64,000 nt of DNA, from the NCBI RefSeq assembly GCF_963666015.1, contig NZ_OY762555.1, forward strand, positions 1,612,001-1,676,000, given 5' to 3'. How positions within the stretch are numbered: the first letter of the stretch is position 1; each line of letters begins with the position of its first letter. This document shows positions 25,810 to 33,771 of the stretch, in pieces. The notes under the pieces are model-generated. The model did not search any database. It was not told the DNA's origin and worked only from the letters and a program-made list of their open reading frames with translations. This DNA comes from an uncultured Sphaerochaeta sp. (GTDB lineage: Bacteria > Spirochaetota > Spirochaetia > Sphaerochaetales > Sphaerochaetaceae). The translations under genes were made by a program, and so were the position numbers.

Positions 25810-26799
25810 TTACATCATGTTAGAAAAATCATCAATCAGCTGTTCTTTGATTTCTTTGGCTTCAAGGTCATCATATGGGAATAGCTTGATTTCATTCAGT
25901 GCAGGAAGATTAGCAGGACCTGGAAGTTCCTTGCTTACTACACGACGATTTCGCGTTGATCTGACAATCTCATAGGCATCATTGCTTGTCATGAAGTCCA
26001 TGAACAATTTTGCTGCTTCTGGGTTTGGCCCATTAGCGATGATTGCTGTCGCATCAAATCGGGCACCGGTTCCTTCTTCAGGATACACATAGGTTACAGG
26101 AGCGCCTTCCCCAATATACTTTCCGATATTGGATTCTCCGGTGACAGTTACTGCATACTCACCACGTGCAACCGACTCAGGTCCTGTAGTTGAACTAGCA
26201 GTGAAAACTGCACTCTTTGCCAGTTTTGCAAGGAAATCGTTGCCATATTGCTTGTAGATCATGTACACCTGTGCATATGCTGATCCAGAAAGAGCAGGAT
26301 TTGCCAGAATAATCTCACCCTTGAATTTAGGGTCGATGAGGTCAGCCCAACTCTTGGGATATTCAGAAGGATCAAGCAGATTGGTATTCACCATGAATGC
26401 CTGTAAAGGCATTGAAGTACCATAAAATCTAGGTACATCAGCACCATCACGTACCGAGGCATCAATCTTGTCATGATTAGCTGACTTGTAGGGTGCTAGG
26501 TAGTCATATGCAAGTTCCATATTCTCTTTTGCAAGCATCAAGAGAATATCCCCCTCGGGCTTGGGCTGTTCTGAATAAAGTCGGTTCACCAACTCACCGG
26601 AACCTGCACGAATCACACTAACCGCAATTTCGGGATGCAACTCATTGAATTTCTGTACCAGTGCTTGTGCTTCATCTTCACTAGCACCACTCCAGACAGT
26701 AAGACTGTCAACTTTTCCTTCACCTTCCTGAGCACCTTGTGCGAACAGTGGGGTAAACAACAGAACGAGACAAACCAGCATTAAAAATGCTTTCTTCAT
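25810..26799 (-). CDS. FbpA/AfuA-type periplasmic substrate-binding protein
   Basis: A 329-residue binding protein with a signal peptide (about 1-20, ending L-F-A-Q-G-A) and the compact family fold seen in iron, phosphonate and sugar-phosphate binding proteins: L-T-V-W-S-G-A-S-E-D-E, F-M-V-N-T-N-L-L near 140, P-K-S-W-A-D-L-I-D-P-K-F-K-G, and N-P-E-A-A-K-L-F-M-D-F-M near 255. The paired tyrosines that bind iron in FbpA are not obvious, which speaks against iron. AGGAGG before the ATG. It is the first gene of the transporter operon and probably the most strongly expressed. Confidence 0.88.
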   Translation of the reverse strand: MKKAFLMLVCLVLLFTPLFAQGAQEGEGKVDSLTVWSGASEDEAQALVQKFNELHPEIAVSVIRAGSGELVNRLYSEQPKPEGDILLMLAKENMELAYDYLAPYKSANHDKIDASVRDGADVPRFYGTSMPLQAFMVNTNLLDPSEYPKSWADLIDPKFKGEIILANPALSGSAYAQVYMIYKQYGNDFLAKLAKSAVFTASSTTGPESVARGEYAVTVTGESNIGKYIGEGAPVTYVYPEEGTGARFDATAIIANGPNPEAAKLFMDFMTSNDAYEIVRSTRNRRVVSKELPGPANLPALNEIKLFPYDDLEAKEIKEQLIDDFSNMM

Positions 26800-26840
26800 A
26801 CGTAGTCCTCCTATGTTTGTTATGTTCTAAAACAAAGAAC

Positions 26841-26870
26841 ATTAGCAGGTACTAGTATAAGAGCGAGAAA
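26841..26870 (-). promoter_or_regulatory. Predicted promoter of the amino-sugar transporter operon
   Basis: On the minus strand TATACT (about 26857-26862) is preceded, after 18 bases, by TTGCGT (about 26881-26886); the bounds given cover the -10 region. A T-rich tract TTTTTCTTTTTTGCTTTTA lies just upstream at 26891-26909 and resembles a tract in front of the deoR-type gene. Confidence 0.35.
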
Positions 26871-26948
26871 AGCAAAAACGCAAGAATTATTTTTTCTTTT
26901 TTGCTTTTAAATTTTCTAAAAGAGAATAATGCAACATATTTAGCAAAG

Positions 26949-27779
26949 TTACACAAGAACACGCAAAAAACTTCTGTCATCAAAAGAACAATTTCCAGGA
27001 AAAAGCGGTTTTGTTGCTCGATTTTTGAACACCATCAAAGGATCTTCCTCTAACTGTTTCTGCAAATACTGCTCAGTCGCTTCAAGTGTTGGAAACACTT
27101 GGGGATAGCCATCGCTTGCCAATACGACTTCCACTGTATCGTGAGGCAAATCAAGCACCTGCACACTCTCCATGTCAGTAAAAAACCCATCCAAAACCGA
27201 GTAGGAGTATGAGAGGGAAGGATCACTGTTCTGGAAAACCGTCTGTAACTTCATGAGCGAAGCAAGTTTCTGTTGAACTGGTTGAGGATCCAAGAGAAGT
27301 TCTTCTACGGTGACCCCATTAGCGAGCTCGTACTCGACCAAAAGAGCCCTGACTCCTTCCATTAATGTATCAATTGCCTTATGTGATGTAACAAGCGTAT
27401 CATTAATCAACGCCTGACAGTCTCCTAATACCCATACTTGTCGATGAGCAACACTGACAATGGCTGCATATGCTGAACACCGACTTTCCTTGTCAGCTTC
27501 AAATTCACACTCCCGACCAATGCCTCGGTACCATGTGGTGATGGAATCATTGAGGACCTGGAACACCTGTGGCATCGACTCATTACCTTGCAATGATTGC
27601 AAGCCCTGAAGAATGCACTCCTTGGCAATAACTCCGCTACTTTTAGGAACCCCTTTAATCGGCTTTCTGCTGGTACAACCATCCACGACTGCAGCGAAAT
27701 GATCATTGAAGAACAACGCATCCTCGCAGAGTTCAGGAACCCCTCTTTTTGACCTCAGAAATTGTTCAAGAAGTTGCAT
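26949..27779 (-). CDS. PP2C-like phosphatase-fold protein of unknown role
   Basis: 276 residues with weak PP2C (SpoIIE/PPM) features: E-D-A-L-F-F-N-D-H-F-A-A-V-V-D-G-C-T near 20-35, W-V-L-G-D-C-Q near 115, L-A-S-D-G-Y-P-Q-V-F near 220 and a final D-D-R-S-F-L-R, which together match the metal-binding Asp/Gly positions of the family. It could remove phosphate from protein serine/threonine or, in this setting, act on a small molecule. The open frame extends further upstream only by reading through the isomerase gene; ATG 27779, overlapping that gene's end by 14 bases, is the real start. Confidence 0.65.
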   Translation of the reverse strand: MQLLEQFLRSKRGVPELCEDALFFNDHFAAVVDGCTSRKPIKGVPKSSGVIAKECILQGLQSLQGNESMPQVFQVLNDSITTWYRGIGRECEFEADKESRCSAYAAIVSVAHRQVWVLGDCQALINDTLVTSHKAIDTLMEGVRALLVEYELANGVTVEELLLDPQPVQQKLASLMKLQTVFQNSDPSLSYSYSVLDGFFTDMESVQVLDLPHDTVEVVLASDGYPQVFPTLEATEQYLQKQLEEDPLMVFKNRATKPLFPGNCSFDDRSFLRVLV

Positions 27780-28695
27780 AAGAATCTCCCAAAGAAGCGA
27801 GTTCCTGCAACAGAAAATCAGTATTGTGATGAAGAGCCTCAACAGTTTCCAATACAAGATTTGCTTCACTGTTGGTAAGTATCTGCAATACCTCACGAAT
27901 GGGGAATCCATGACGATCAACAGAATGATGGTCATCCGAGAACATACTTTTTTCCACATCTGTTGTATTGCTATGGAGGTGACAGTTCACGACCTTTTGG
28001 GTTTTAATAATTTTTTCCAATGATTCCAGATAAGGGAATCCATATACAGCACTGGAGATCCAGAGATGCCCAACATCAAGACAGAGGTATATATCCTGAG
28101 AGATATTCGCTAACGAAATCATTTCTTCTGGTGTCTGAAATAGATAACCCACCCTAGGGTTGAGATTCTCAACTGCAAGTCTCACACCGTATGACTTTGC
28201 AAGCGTTCCTACATCTTTCAGCTGTTCTATTGCCTGTTTTACATGGTGTTGATACACAGGCTGGGTGCAATAATCTGACTTGCATATTGAACCTTTCTGT
28301 TGCCCAATAAAGGGCTTGAACATGGGTCTATCAAGCAAGCGGGTCCGCTCCTCGTTTGCAGCAGGAATTGGTTGATCACAAGCATACCCTGGATGAAGGA
28401 CCATGACATTAGCACCATACTGTTGTGCTGTTTGCAGGCTTTCCTCTACCGCCGCGTAGCTCTCCTGTAGAACCTGAGGGTCATGACTACCAAAATTGGG
28501 AAATATGGGTAGAGAGGGACAACAGGCATGGACTGAGGCTACTCTTCCCTTAATAAACGGTGTGACAGCCTTCAGGAACTCTCTATCCATTTTGTATGAG
28601 AGTTCATAGAGCATTGTTGGGTATTTCTTGGAATGTTCAGCTATTTCCTGAACACTTCCAAAGCCTACGAGAGAGACTACCTGCTTATTCTTCAT
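27766..28695 (-). CDS. Sugar phosphate isomerase/epimerase-like TIM barrel protein
   Basis: About 309 residues of the xylose-isomerase-like TIM-barrel (AP endonuclease 2) superfamily. Metal-binding residues are placed as expected: H in M-V-L-H-P-G-Y, E in L-A-V-E-N-L-N-P (about 175), D and H in C-L-D-V-G-H-L-W (about 210), H in N-C-H-L-H-S-N, E in L-V-L-E-T-V-E near the end. It likely isomerises or epimerises a sugar or sugar acid. Two starts, ATG 28707 and 28695, both lie inside the end of the regulator gene; I took the second, which begins M-K-N-K-Q-V-V-S-L. It lies in one operon with the regulator and the PP2C-like gene. Confidence 0.8.
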   Translation of the reverse strand: MKNKQVVSLVGFGSVQEIAEHSKKYPTMLYELSYKMDREFLKAVTPFIKGRVASVHACCPSLPIFPNFGSHDPQVLQESYAAVEESLQTAQQYGANVMVLHPGYACDQPIPAANEERTRLLDRPMFKPFIGQQKGSICKSDYCTQPVYQHHVKQAIEQLKDVGTLAKSYGVRLAVENLNPRVGYLFQTPEEMISLANISQDIYLCLDVGHLWISSAVYGFPYLESLEKIIKTQKVVNCHLHSNTTDVEKSMFSDDHHSVDRHGFPIREVLQILTNSEANLVLETVEALHHNTDFLLQELASLGDSYATS

Positions 28696-29461
28696 GATTC
28701 TGCTCATCTACGGTGAGAACTTTTACCCCTAGAGCTTCGATTGCTGATCGAATTTCCATATCAATTGTATCAGTAAACAGGTAGTCTATGGAGGACCAAT
28801 CACACACCTTTGCAAGTGAGAGATGTTCCATTTTTGAACTATCAGCCAAGAGGCAAACCTTTGAAGCACTCTGAATCATTGTCTGCTTGGTGTCTGCCTC
28901 AATCAGATTGGTGCAGAATACCCCATATTTGGAACTATACCCTGCAGCACCAAGAAAACACCAATCAGCATGAATATTGCGATAAAATTCCTTTGATAGA
29001 TTACCCATCAACCCCATTGATGGCCGACGTAGAATTCCACCCGCCATGAGGAGGTCAACTTTCTCTGCATGCATCAGTTCCTGCATAACCAGCAAGGAAC
29101 TCGTGGTTACAGTAATAGAAAGATTCGAGATATAATGGGCAATATGTAATGTAGTACTACCGTTGTCTATAATAATGGATTGCCCTGTTTTTACAAATGA
29201 GGCTGCCAAACGAGCTACTGCTCTCTTCTGGTCAGTATATTCATTGATGGTCTGTGTGATAAATCGAGAACTTCCGTGTTTCTCAGGCGTTATCGCTCCA
29301 CCATGGGTACGTACAAGCACCCCTTTATTTGCCAAATCATCAAGATCATTGCGAATAGTAACCTTGGAAACTCGTAATTCCTCTGCCAACTCAAGGACCT
29401 GTACGGATCCTTCAAGGTCTAATTTGGCAAGAATGTGCTTCTTTCTAGCTCCAGGATTCAT
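28685..29461 (-). CDS. DeoR-family transcriptional regulator
   Basis: 258 residues: winged helix (about 5-57: I-L-A-K-L-D-L-E-G-S-V-Q-V-L-E-L-A-E-E-L with T-I-R-N-D-L recognition helix and G-V-L-V-R-T-H-G-G-A) and the DeoRC sensor domain (75-230: D-N-G-S-T-T, L-M-A-G-G, F-L-G-A-A-G) that binds a sugar phosphate. As first gene of the cluster it probably represses its own operon and the transporter/nag operon, with a phosphorylated sugar as inducer. It overlaps the isomerase gene. Confidence 0.92.
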   Translation of the reverse strand: MNPGARKKHILAKLDLEGSVQVLELAEELRVSKVTIRNDLDDLANKGVLVRTHGGAITPEKHGSSRFITQTINEYTDQKRAVARLAASFVKTGQSIIIDNGSTTLHIAHYISNLSITVTTSSLLVMQELMHAEKVDLLMAGGILRRPSMGLMGNLSKEFYRNIHADWCFLGAAGYSSKYGVFCTNLIEADTKQTMIQSASKVCLLADSSKMEHLSLAKVCDWSSIDYLFTDTIDMEIRSAIEALGVKVLTVDEQNHEE

Positions 29462-29875
29462 AATATCAACCTCATTGTTCTTCTATAGAACAAGTGTAAT
29501 TTTATTTTCTCAATTTGTCATCCCTTTTCTTTTCAAACATAAAACTTTTCTTTTTTTGTCTTTTCTATTGATATCCTTGAAGGCCAACTCATCAAACTTG
29601 AGATATTGTAGGGATAAAGCACACTGCACGTGCATTTTTCCTAACAATAGGTAGAAATAATGAACTTCCACTCATGTACGTAAGAAAAGCAAGCCACACT
29701 GTCGATATACTTCCAATCATATATTCTTATCCTGATTTAAAAGGAAGAAGACCTTCACCTTATCTTTGGCTATTCACCCATATTTCGCACAGCAGGTGCT
29801 TCGAAGAAAACAAAAGGAATCATTAAGCAACATAATGATCTTAGTTTGAACGCGACTAACTGGGTGCAGTAGATC
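29462..29875. other. 414-bp intergenic region upstream of the DeoR gene
   Basis: No gene is supported. It should contain the promoter of the DeoR operon (minus strand). An A/T-rich tract CTTTTCTTTTTTTGTCTTTTC... at 29545-29565 resembles the one at 26891-26909 and could be a DeoR-type operator. No clear terminator hairpin was found for either side. Confidence 0.5.
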
Positions 29876-31060
29876 CTACTCCACTCTCACCCCATCATCA
29901 GTCTTGCAGAAATGGACAGAGAAGATGTCCTTGTATTGAGGGAACTGCTGTAGGTATTCTCTGGTAACCTGTTCCTCTATCTCCTTCTTATACGCTGGAT
30001 CTATGAGAGCCATGCAGCACCCTTTGAACCCTGCACCACTGAACCTGCAACCATAGATACCAGGGACATGTTCAGAAATCTCATAGATTGCCTTAAGCTC
30101 AGGGGACCCTGTCTCCCAAGCGTGGATGGAACTGTATCCGGAAGCAAATACCAACTTTCCGAAGGTCTCCAAATCTCCTTCCTTCCAAGCCTCAATACCT
30201 TTCTCCACCCGATCCATCTCTGTGAAGTAATGCTGAGCACGCTTTGCGAACACCTCAGGAAGTTGGTCTCTGAACTCATCATATACAGTGGCAGGAACGT
30301 CCCTGAGTCTTGTATCCTTGTAGAGGCCATACTCAATCCCAGCAAACGCTTTCAGGCTGTATGCAGCGCTTTTTGCCTCATCAACCCGTGTGTTGTAACC
30401 ACTTCCCAAAACTCGGGAAACACCTGAGTAGAAAATGACTATCTCAAACTTGGGAAGAGAAGGAGAAGAAGGAATCAGGGAGAAGGAATCGTCACGGGTA
30501 TCGAGAGCCAAGAGATGTTGCTTTTTGCAAAGAACCTCACATGATTGGTCGAGCTTCCCTACATTAATCCCTACATACCCATTCTCAGCAAACAGTGCTG
30601 TCTTGATCAACTCGGAGGCAGAGAGCTCTATACCATTTGCCAGACAGAGTGCATTGATATAACACAATACCACCGCAGCAGAAGAAGAGAGCCCCCCGAT
30701 GGGAAGTGTCCCCTTGATCACACCCTTGATACCATTCTTCAATTCATAGTTCTGGGAAAGTGCAAAGGCCGCACCCTTGGCGTAATCACCCCAATTTCCC
30801 TGCCGCTCCCCAATATCCTGCAAATCAAAAGAGACGTGCTCGGGAAAGTTCATGCTGTCGATATTAACCGCTCCATCAGTGGAAACAAGGAAACGAAGGT
30901 ATACACCCTTATCCAAGGCAAACCCGGTAATAATGCCATACTGGTGGTCAATATGAGCACCCAGGGGGCATACCCGGTAGGGAGCATAAGCTGTGTGAAT
31001 GTCTTTCTTCTCTGCCCAAGGGTACAAAGAGGTGAATTGTTTTTCTAAGGAATGTGGCAT
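29876..31060 (-). CDS. GHMP sugar kinase, galacturonokinase-like
   Basis: 394 residues with the three GHMP motifs: A-P-Y-R-V-C-P-L-G-A-H-I-D-H-Q-Y-G near residue 30, P-I-G-G-L-S-S-S-A-A-V near 118 (ATP loop) and G-C-R-F-S-G-A-G-F-K-G-C-C near 345. Ordinary galactokinases have G-R-V-N-L-I-G-E-H-T-D-Y in motif I; the A-P-Y-R-x-x-P-L-G-A-H-x-D-H-Q form, and the A-K-R-A-x-H-Y-F stretch near 275, recall plant galacturonokinase (from memory, not a search). It should make a sugar-1-phosphate. Start ATG 31060 with AAGGGGA upstream; codons before it are unlikely. It follows the nucleotidyltransferase gene. Confidence 0.8.
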   Translation of the reverse strand: MPHSLEKQFTSLYPWAEKKDIHTAYAPYRVCPLGAHIDHQYGIITGFALDKGVYLRFLVSTDGAVNIDSMNFPEHVSFDLQDIGERQGNWGDYAKGAAFALSQNYELKNGIKGVIKGTLPIGGLSSSAAVVLCYINALCLANGIELSASELIKTALFAENGYVGINVGKLDQSCEVLCKKQHLLALDTRDDSFSLIPSSPSLPKFEIVIFYSGVSRVLGSGYNTRVDEAKSAAYSLKAFAGIEYGLYKDTRLRDVPATVYDEFRDQLPEVFAKRAQHYFTEMDRVEKGIEAWKEGDLETFGKLVFASGYSSIHAWETGSPELKAIYEISEHVPGIYGCRFSGAGFKGCCMALIDPAYKKEIEEQVTREYLQQFPQYKDIFSVHFCKTDDGVRVE

Positions 31061-31167
31061 GGTAATCTGTTTCCCCTTATGAATATCTCTCGTAGTGTAA
31101 CCCACTTTTAAAGCTCATGGTACAAATTTATGCGAAAAGCAGGAGGCCCGCTAGGCGTAGCGAGCTA

Positions 31168-31911
31168 CTATTTCTTCGGTCCCTCATACTCCGTTTTCAC
31201 TTGCTCATAATCATCGAGGTTCCCTATATCCCACCGCTTGCTTGGCATTGGATATGCATAGACAGATGTCTGATTGCACAGCCAGGAAATGAAAGAACCC
31301 GGTGCATCAGTGTTACAGCCAGCAGCAATTGCCTGCTTGATCTTGGGGATATCCTCCTTCTTGTAGACATAGAAAGGAGGTACTGCCCAGTGGCTCTTTG
31401 GCTCCTTGGGCTTCTCCTCCATCAGGATAACCTTGTCTGAATCATCGATGGAGGCCACCCCGGTTCTCTGGAGCCGGGGGATGGAAGGTTCATAGTGACG
31501 CATGATACAGGTACCTTGCTTCTCACTGAAGAAGGACACAAAACCCGAGAAAGAGAAGTCGAGAAGATTATCTCCCGCCAAGACCAACAGGTCCTCCTTG
31601 AGGTCCAGCTGGTCGATGGCAAACAGGATGTCCTTCACTGCCCCCAGTCTATTCTCATTGCTGGTTGAGCCATCATCGAGAATGGTAATGGGATGAGAGA
31701 GTGAAGCACTTTCCTTCCAAGAGACAAAGCGGTCATAGAACTTATGGTTTGAGATTACGATATAGTCAGTAATACCAGAGATGGTATCGACATCAGAGAG
31801 AATCCAGTCCAAGACACTCTTTCCCTGAACCGGCAACAAGGGCTTGGGGAAGTTCTCGGTCAGAGGATAGAGCCGGGTAGCATAGCCGGCGCAGAGGATG
31901 AGACAGTGCAT
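31168..31911 (-). CDS. Sugar-1-phosphate nucleotidyltransferase
   Basis: 247 residues with the nucleotidyltransferase signature L-C-A-G-Y-A-T-R-L-Y-P-L-T-E-N-F-P-K-P-L-L-P-V at 6-28, the A-G-D-N-L-L-D-F segment (Mg-binding Asp) near 95, and V-I-L-M-E-E-K-P-K-E-P near 140. It should activate a sugar-1-phosphate with NTP to a nucleotide sugar. It lacks the C-terminal hexapeptide domain of bifunctional enzymes. It lies directly upstream of the GHMP kinase gene on the same strand, so the kinase product is the likely substrate. Confidence 0.87.
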   Translation of the reverse strand: MHCLILCAGYATRLYPLTENFPKPLLPVQGKSVLDWILSDVDTISGITDYIVISNHKFYDRFVSWKESASLSHPITILDDGSTSNENRLGAVKDILFAIDQLDLKEDLLVLAGDNLLDFSFSGFVSFFSEKQGTCIMRHYEPSIPRLQRTGVASIDDSDKVILMEEKPKEPKSHWAVPPFYVYKKEDIPKIKQAIAAGCNTDAPGSFISWLCNQTSVYAYPMPSKRWDIGNLDDYEQVKTEYEGPKK

Positions 31912-31980
31912 ATAATACAGACCTCACAAGTATAGATGTCCTCTATCTTACCACACCCGCACTGCAAGAGAACGTGTTTT

Positions 31981-32049
31981 TTATTTCTTCTGATACCGCT
32001 GCTGCCCTGAAGCACCCTTATTGCCGACCGATATCTTGTACATAACCAT
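31981..32049 (-). pseudogene. Remnant of a DUF1413 gene (3' end only)
   Basis: The minus strand reads K-I-S-V-G-N-K-G-A-S-G-Q-Q-R-Y-Q-K-K then TAA, nearly the same as the last residues of the DUF1413 protein encoded at 34795-35028. The DNA match covers about 55 bases (31985-32039 against 34799-34853) with only a few differences. The upstream part of the gene is absent, so it is a leftover of a partial duplication or a deleted paralogue. Confidence 0.7.
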
Positions 32050-32089
32050 CTCAATCTACACCGTTGCATAGGGATTCATATAGGAACCT

Positions 32090-32725
32090 CTAGGCTTTTC
32101 GTACTGGATGCCGAACAACAGTTTTTAGGGTGTCTACACTACCTTTACGAGGATCGGAAAGGTAGATCTCATGATGAAGGCGTGTTGAGCTGAAGTCTGG
32201 CACATACCCTTCCTGTAAGGCAAAGGCATGCATAGAATCAATGGTCGTCTGTTCACTATCATAAGAACCAATGTGAAGTGCTTGGACGCAGAGTCCTTCC
32301 GTATAGGTACGATACAAAACCCTTGAACAATCGATTCCTTTCTTCCGAAAAGCCTCTTCCTTGGCCCAGTCCACATCCTCTTCCTGTATAAAATCAGGTA
32401 TTCTGATTATGGAAATGAAGGATAGTAGATCTTTTCTTGTAATATCGAACCCTTGGCTTGTTCCCTTCTGGAACCACAATCCCTCAAGAGGGGGAACAAC
32501 ATATTCGAAGAAGCCCTCGATCTTGTATGTACTTTTATAGCTCATTTTCAGGGTATAAGCCACGGTATAGAGTTGCTGTACTACCTGTTGGTACACCCCT
32601 CCCTCTTCATTTGGATCCCCGTCCCCTTCTGCTGCGATAAACTGTAGATCAGGAATGGTTATGAGGCTGGGGCTCTGTTTCGGAAGATAGAACTCTCGAT
32701 ATTCCTTTTTAAAATCATACGCCAT
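32090..32725 (-). CDS. GyrI-like small-molecule-binding protein
   Basis: 211 residues of the GyrI-like family (SHS2-type ligand-binding fold), with the hallmark start L-P-K-Q-S-P-S-L-I-T-I-P-D-L-Q-F-I-A-A-E-G-D-G-D-P-N near 14-40, and the closing H-H-E-I-Y-L-S-D-P-R-K near 190. Stand-alone members are often paired with a WYL or MerR regulator and may bind or hydrolyse cationic or cyclic small molecules. AAGGAAGG precedes the ATG. The WYL regulator gene ends 60 bases upstream on the same strand. Confidence 0.85.
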   Translation of the reverse strand: MAYDFKKEYREFYLPKQSPSLITIPDLQFIAAEGDGDPNEEGGVYQQVVQQLYTVAYTLKMSYKSTYKIEGFFEYVVPPLEGLWFQKGTSQGFDITRKDLLSFISIIRIPDFIQEEDVDWAKEEAFRKKGIDCSRVLYRTYTEGLCVQALHIGSYDSEQTTIDSMHAFALQEGYVPDFSSTRLHHEIYLSDPRKGSVDTLKTVVRHPVRKA

Positions 32726-32760
32726 GAAAAGCCTTCCTTAATCAATATGTATATATGGTA

Positions 32761-32789
32761 GCAGATGAAACTTGTCACCTTCTGTCAGG
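32761..32789 (-). promoter_or_regulatory. Candidate TGTCA-type operator before the GyrI-like gene
   Basis: The plus strand reads AACTTGTCAccttcTGTCAGG, two TGTCA words 10 bases apart, between the WYL regulator and GyrI-like genes. The perfect inverted repeat at 35248-35270 uses the same word. WYL/YafY regulators are often encoded beside their targets. Confidence 0.35.
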
Positions 32790-33678
32790 TATTGTACATA
32801 CAAGCAATCTTCTTTGCCTGATCAAGCAAGGCCTGCCGTAGCCACTGAGGGGAGAGCACTTCAACACCGGCACCAAAGGAAAGCAGGTATCCCTCCAACC
32901 ATTGGCCAGAAGGAAGCGTTGAAGTGACTACCAATGATCCATCCATTTCCTTATGTATTGCAGAAGGAGCAAACTCATCATAGACCCTGAAAGCCAGTGA
33001 AGGAGAGAAATGCAACCTGACTCCCATCATCTCAACATCTCTCCGGTTCATGATAGCGGGATACTCCATCCTTTCAAATGATTTCCCGGTGCTCTTAATG
33101 CGTACAATTCTGCTGAGTTTGAAAATTCTGAAAGCTTCCTTGTCACAGTCAAAACCCTTGAGATACCAGGCATAGGATTTGAACAGAAGACACAATGGAC
33201 GAACTCTTCGATTGGTGTGCTGCCCTTGAGCGTTGTAATACTCCAGCTCAACCTCTTCAAGACAGAGAATTGCTTCCTTGAGCAAAGCAAAGCGTTGGGG
33301 ATCCCAGGCCCCTCCTCCCCACTGTGAATACTCCACCTCCAACCAGTGGTCCTGTTGCATTTGAAAGAGCGAGGAGAGTTTCCGTAGAATCGCATCTGCG
33401 TTTCTCCCCACAAGCTGAAGGCTTTCGAGTGATGAGAGAATCATTTCCCTCTCCTCACCACTAAGCAGAGCTTTCTTGAGGGTGAACCCTTCCATTAGCT
33501 TGATACCACCACCTCTCCCTTGCGTTGTATAGACAGGAATACCTGCTTCAGAGAGACGGTCAATATCCCGATAGATGGTTCTCAGAGAAACTTCCATTTC
33601 TCTCGAGAGATACTCAGCCGTACAGGATTCATGATCCATGAGATAATAGAGAATTTGAAACAGACGGGACTCTTTCAT
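32785..33678 (-). CDS. YafY-type helix-turn-helix regulator with WYL domain
   Basis: 297 residues: N-terminal winged helix (1-60: L-F-Q-I-L-Y-Y-L-M-D, T-A-E-Y-L-S-R-E-M-E-V-S-L-R-T-I-Y-R-D-I-D-R-L-S), a middle domain with the basic W-Y-L-equivalent segment (about 170-215, A-W-Y-L-K-G-F-D), and the C-terminal WCX domain. Start ATG 33678 follows GGAGG at five bases; the longer open frame upstream lacks a ribosome site and overlaps the radical SAM promoter region. Likely represses the GyrI-like gene downstream. Confidence 0.9.
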   Translation of the reverse strand: MKESRLFQILYYLMDHESCTAEYLSREMEVSLRTIYRDIDRLSEAGIPVYTTQGRGGGIKLMEGFTLKKALLSGEEREMILSSLESLQLVGRNADAILRKLSSLFQMQQDHWLEVEYSQWGGGAWDPQRFALLKEAILCLEEVELEYYNAQGQHTNRRVRPLCLLFKSYAWYLKGFDCDKEAFRIFKLSRIVRIKSTGKSFERMEYPAIMNRRDVEMMGVRLHFSPSLAFRVYDEFAPSAIHKEMDGSLVVTSTLPSGQWLEGYLLSFGAGVEVLSPQWLRQALLDQAKKIACMYNT

Positions 33679-33771
33679 TACACCTCCATGCGTATAAACC
33701 TGACATGCTATGGCAAGTTTATATGATAGAATACCATCAGGAAATGGGAGAAGGAAGAGGGGGCAGAGTGC

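Noticed and set aside
31140..31165. Small inverted repeat (CGCTA/TAGCG) between kinase and nucleotidyltransferase genes
   Set aside because: Only five base pairs and inside an operon; too weak to call a terminator.
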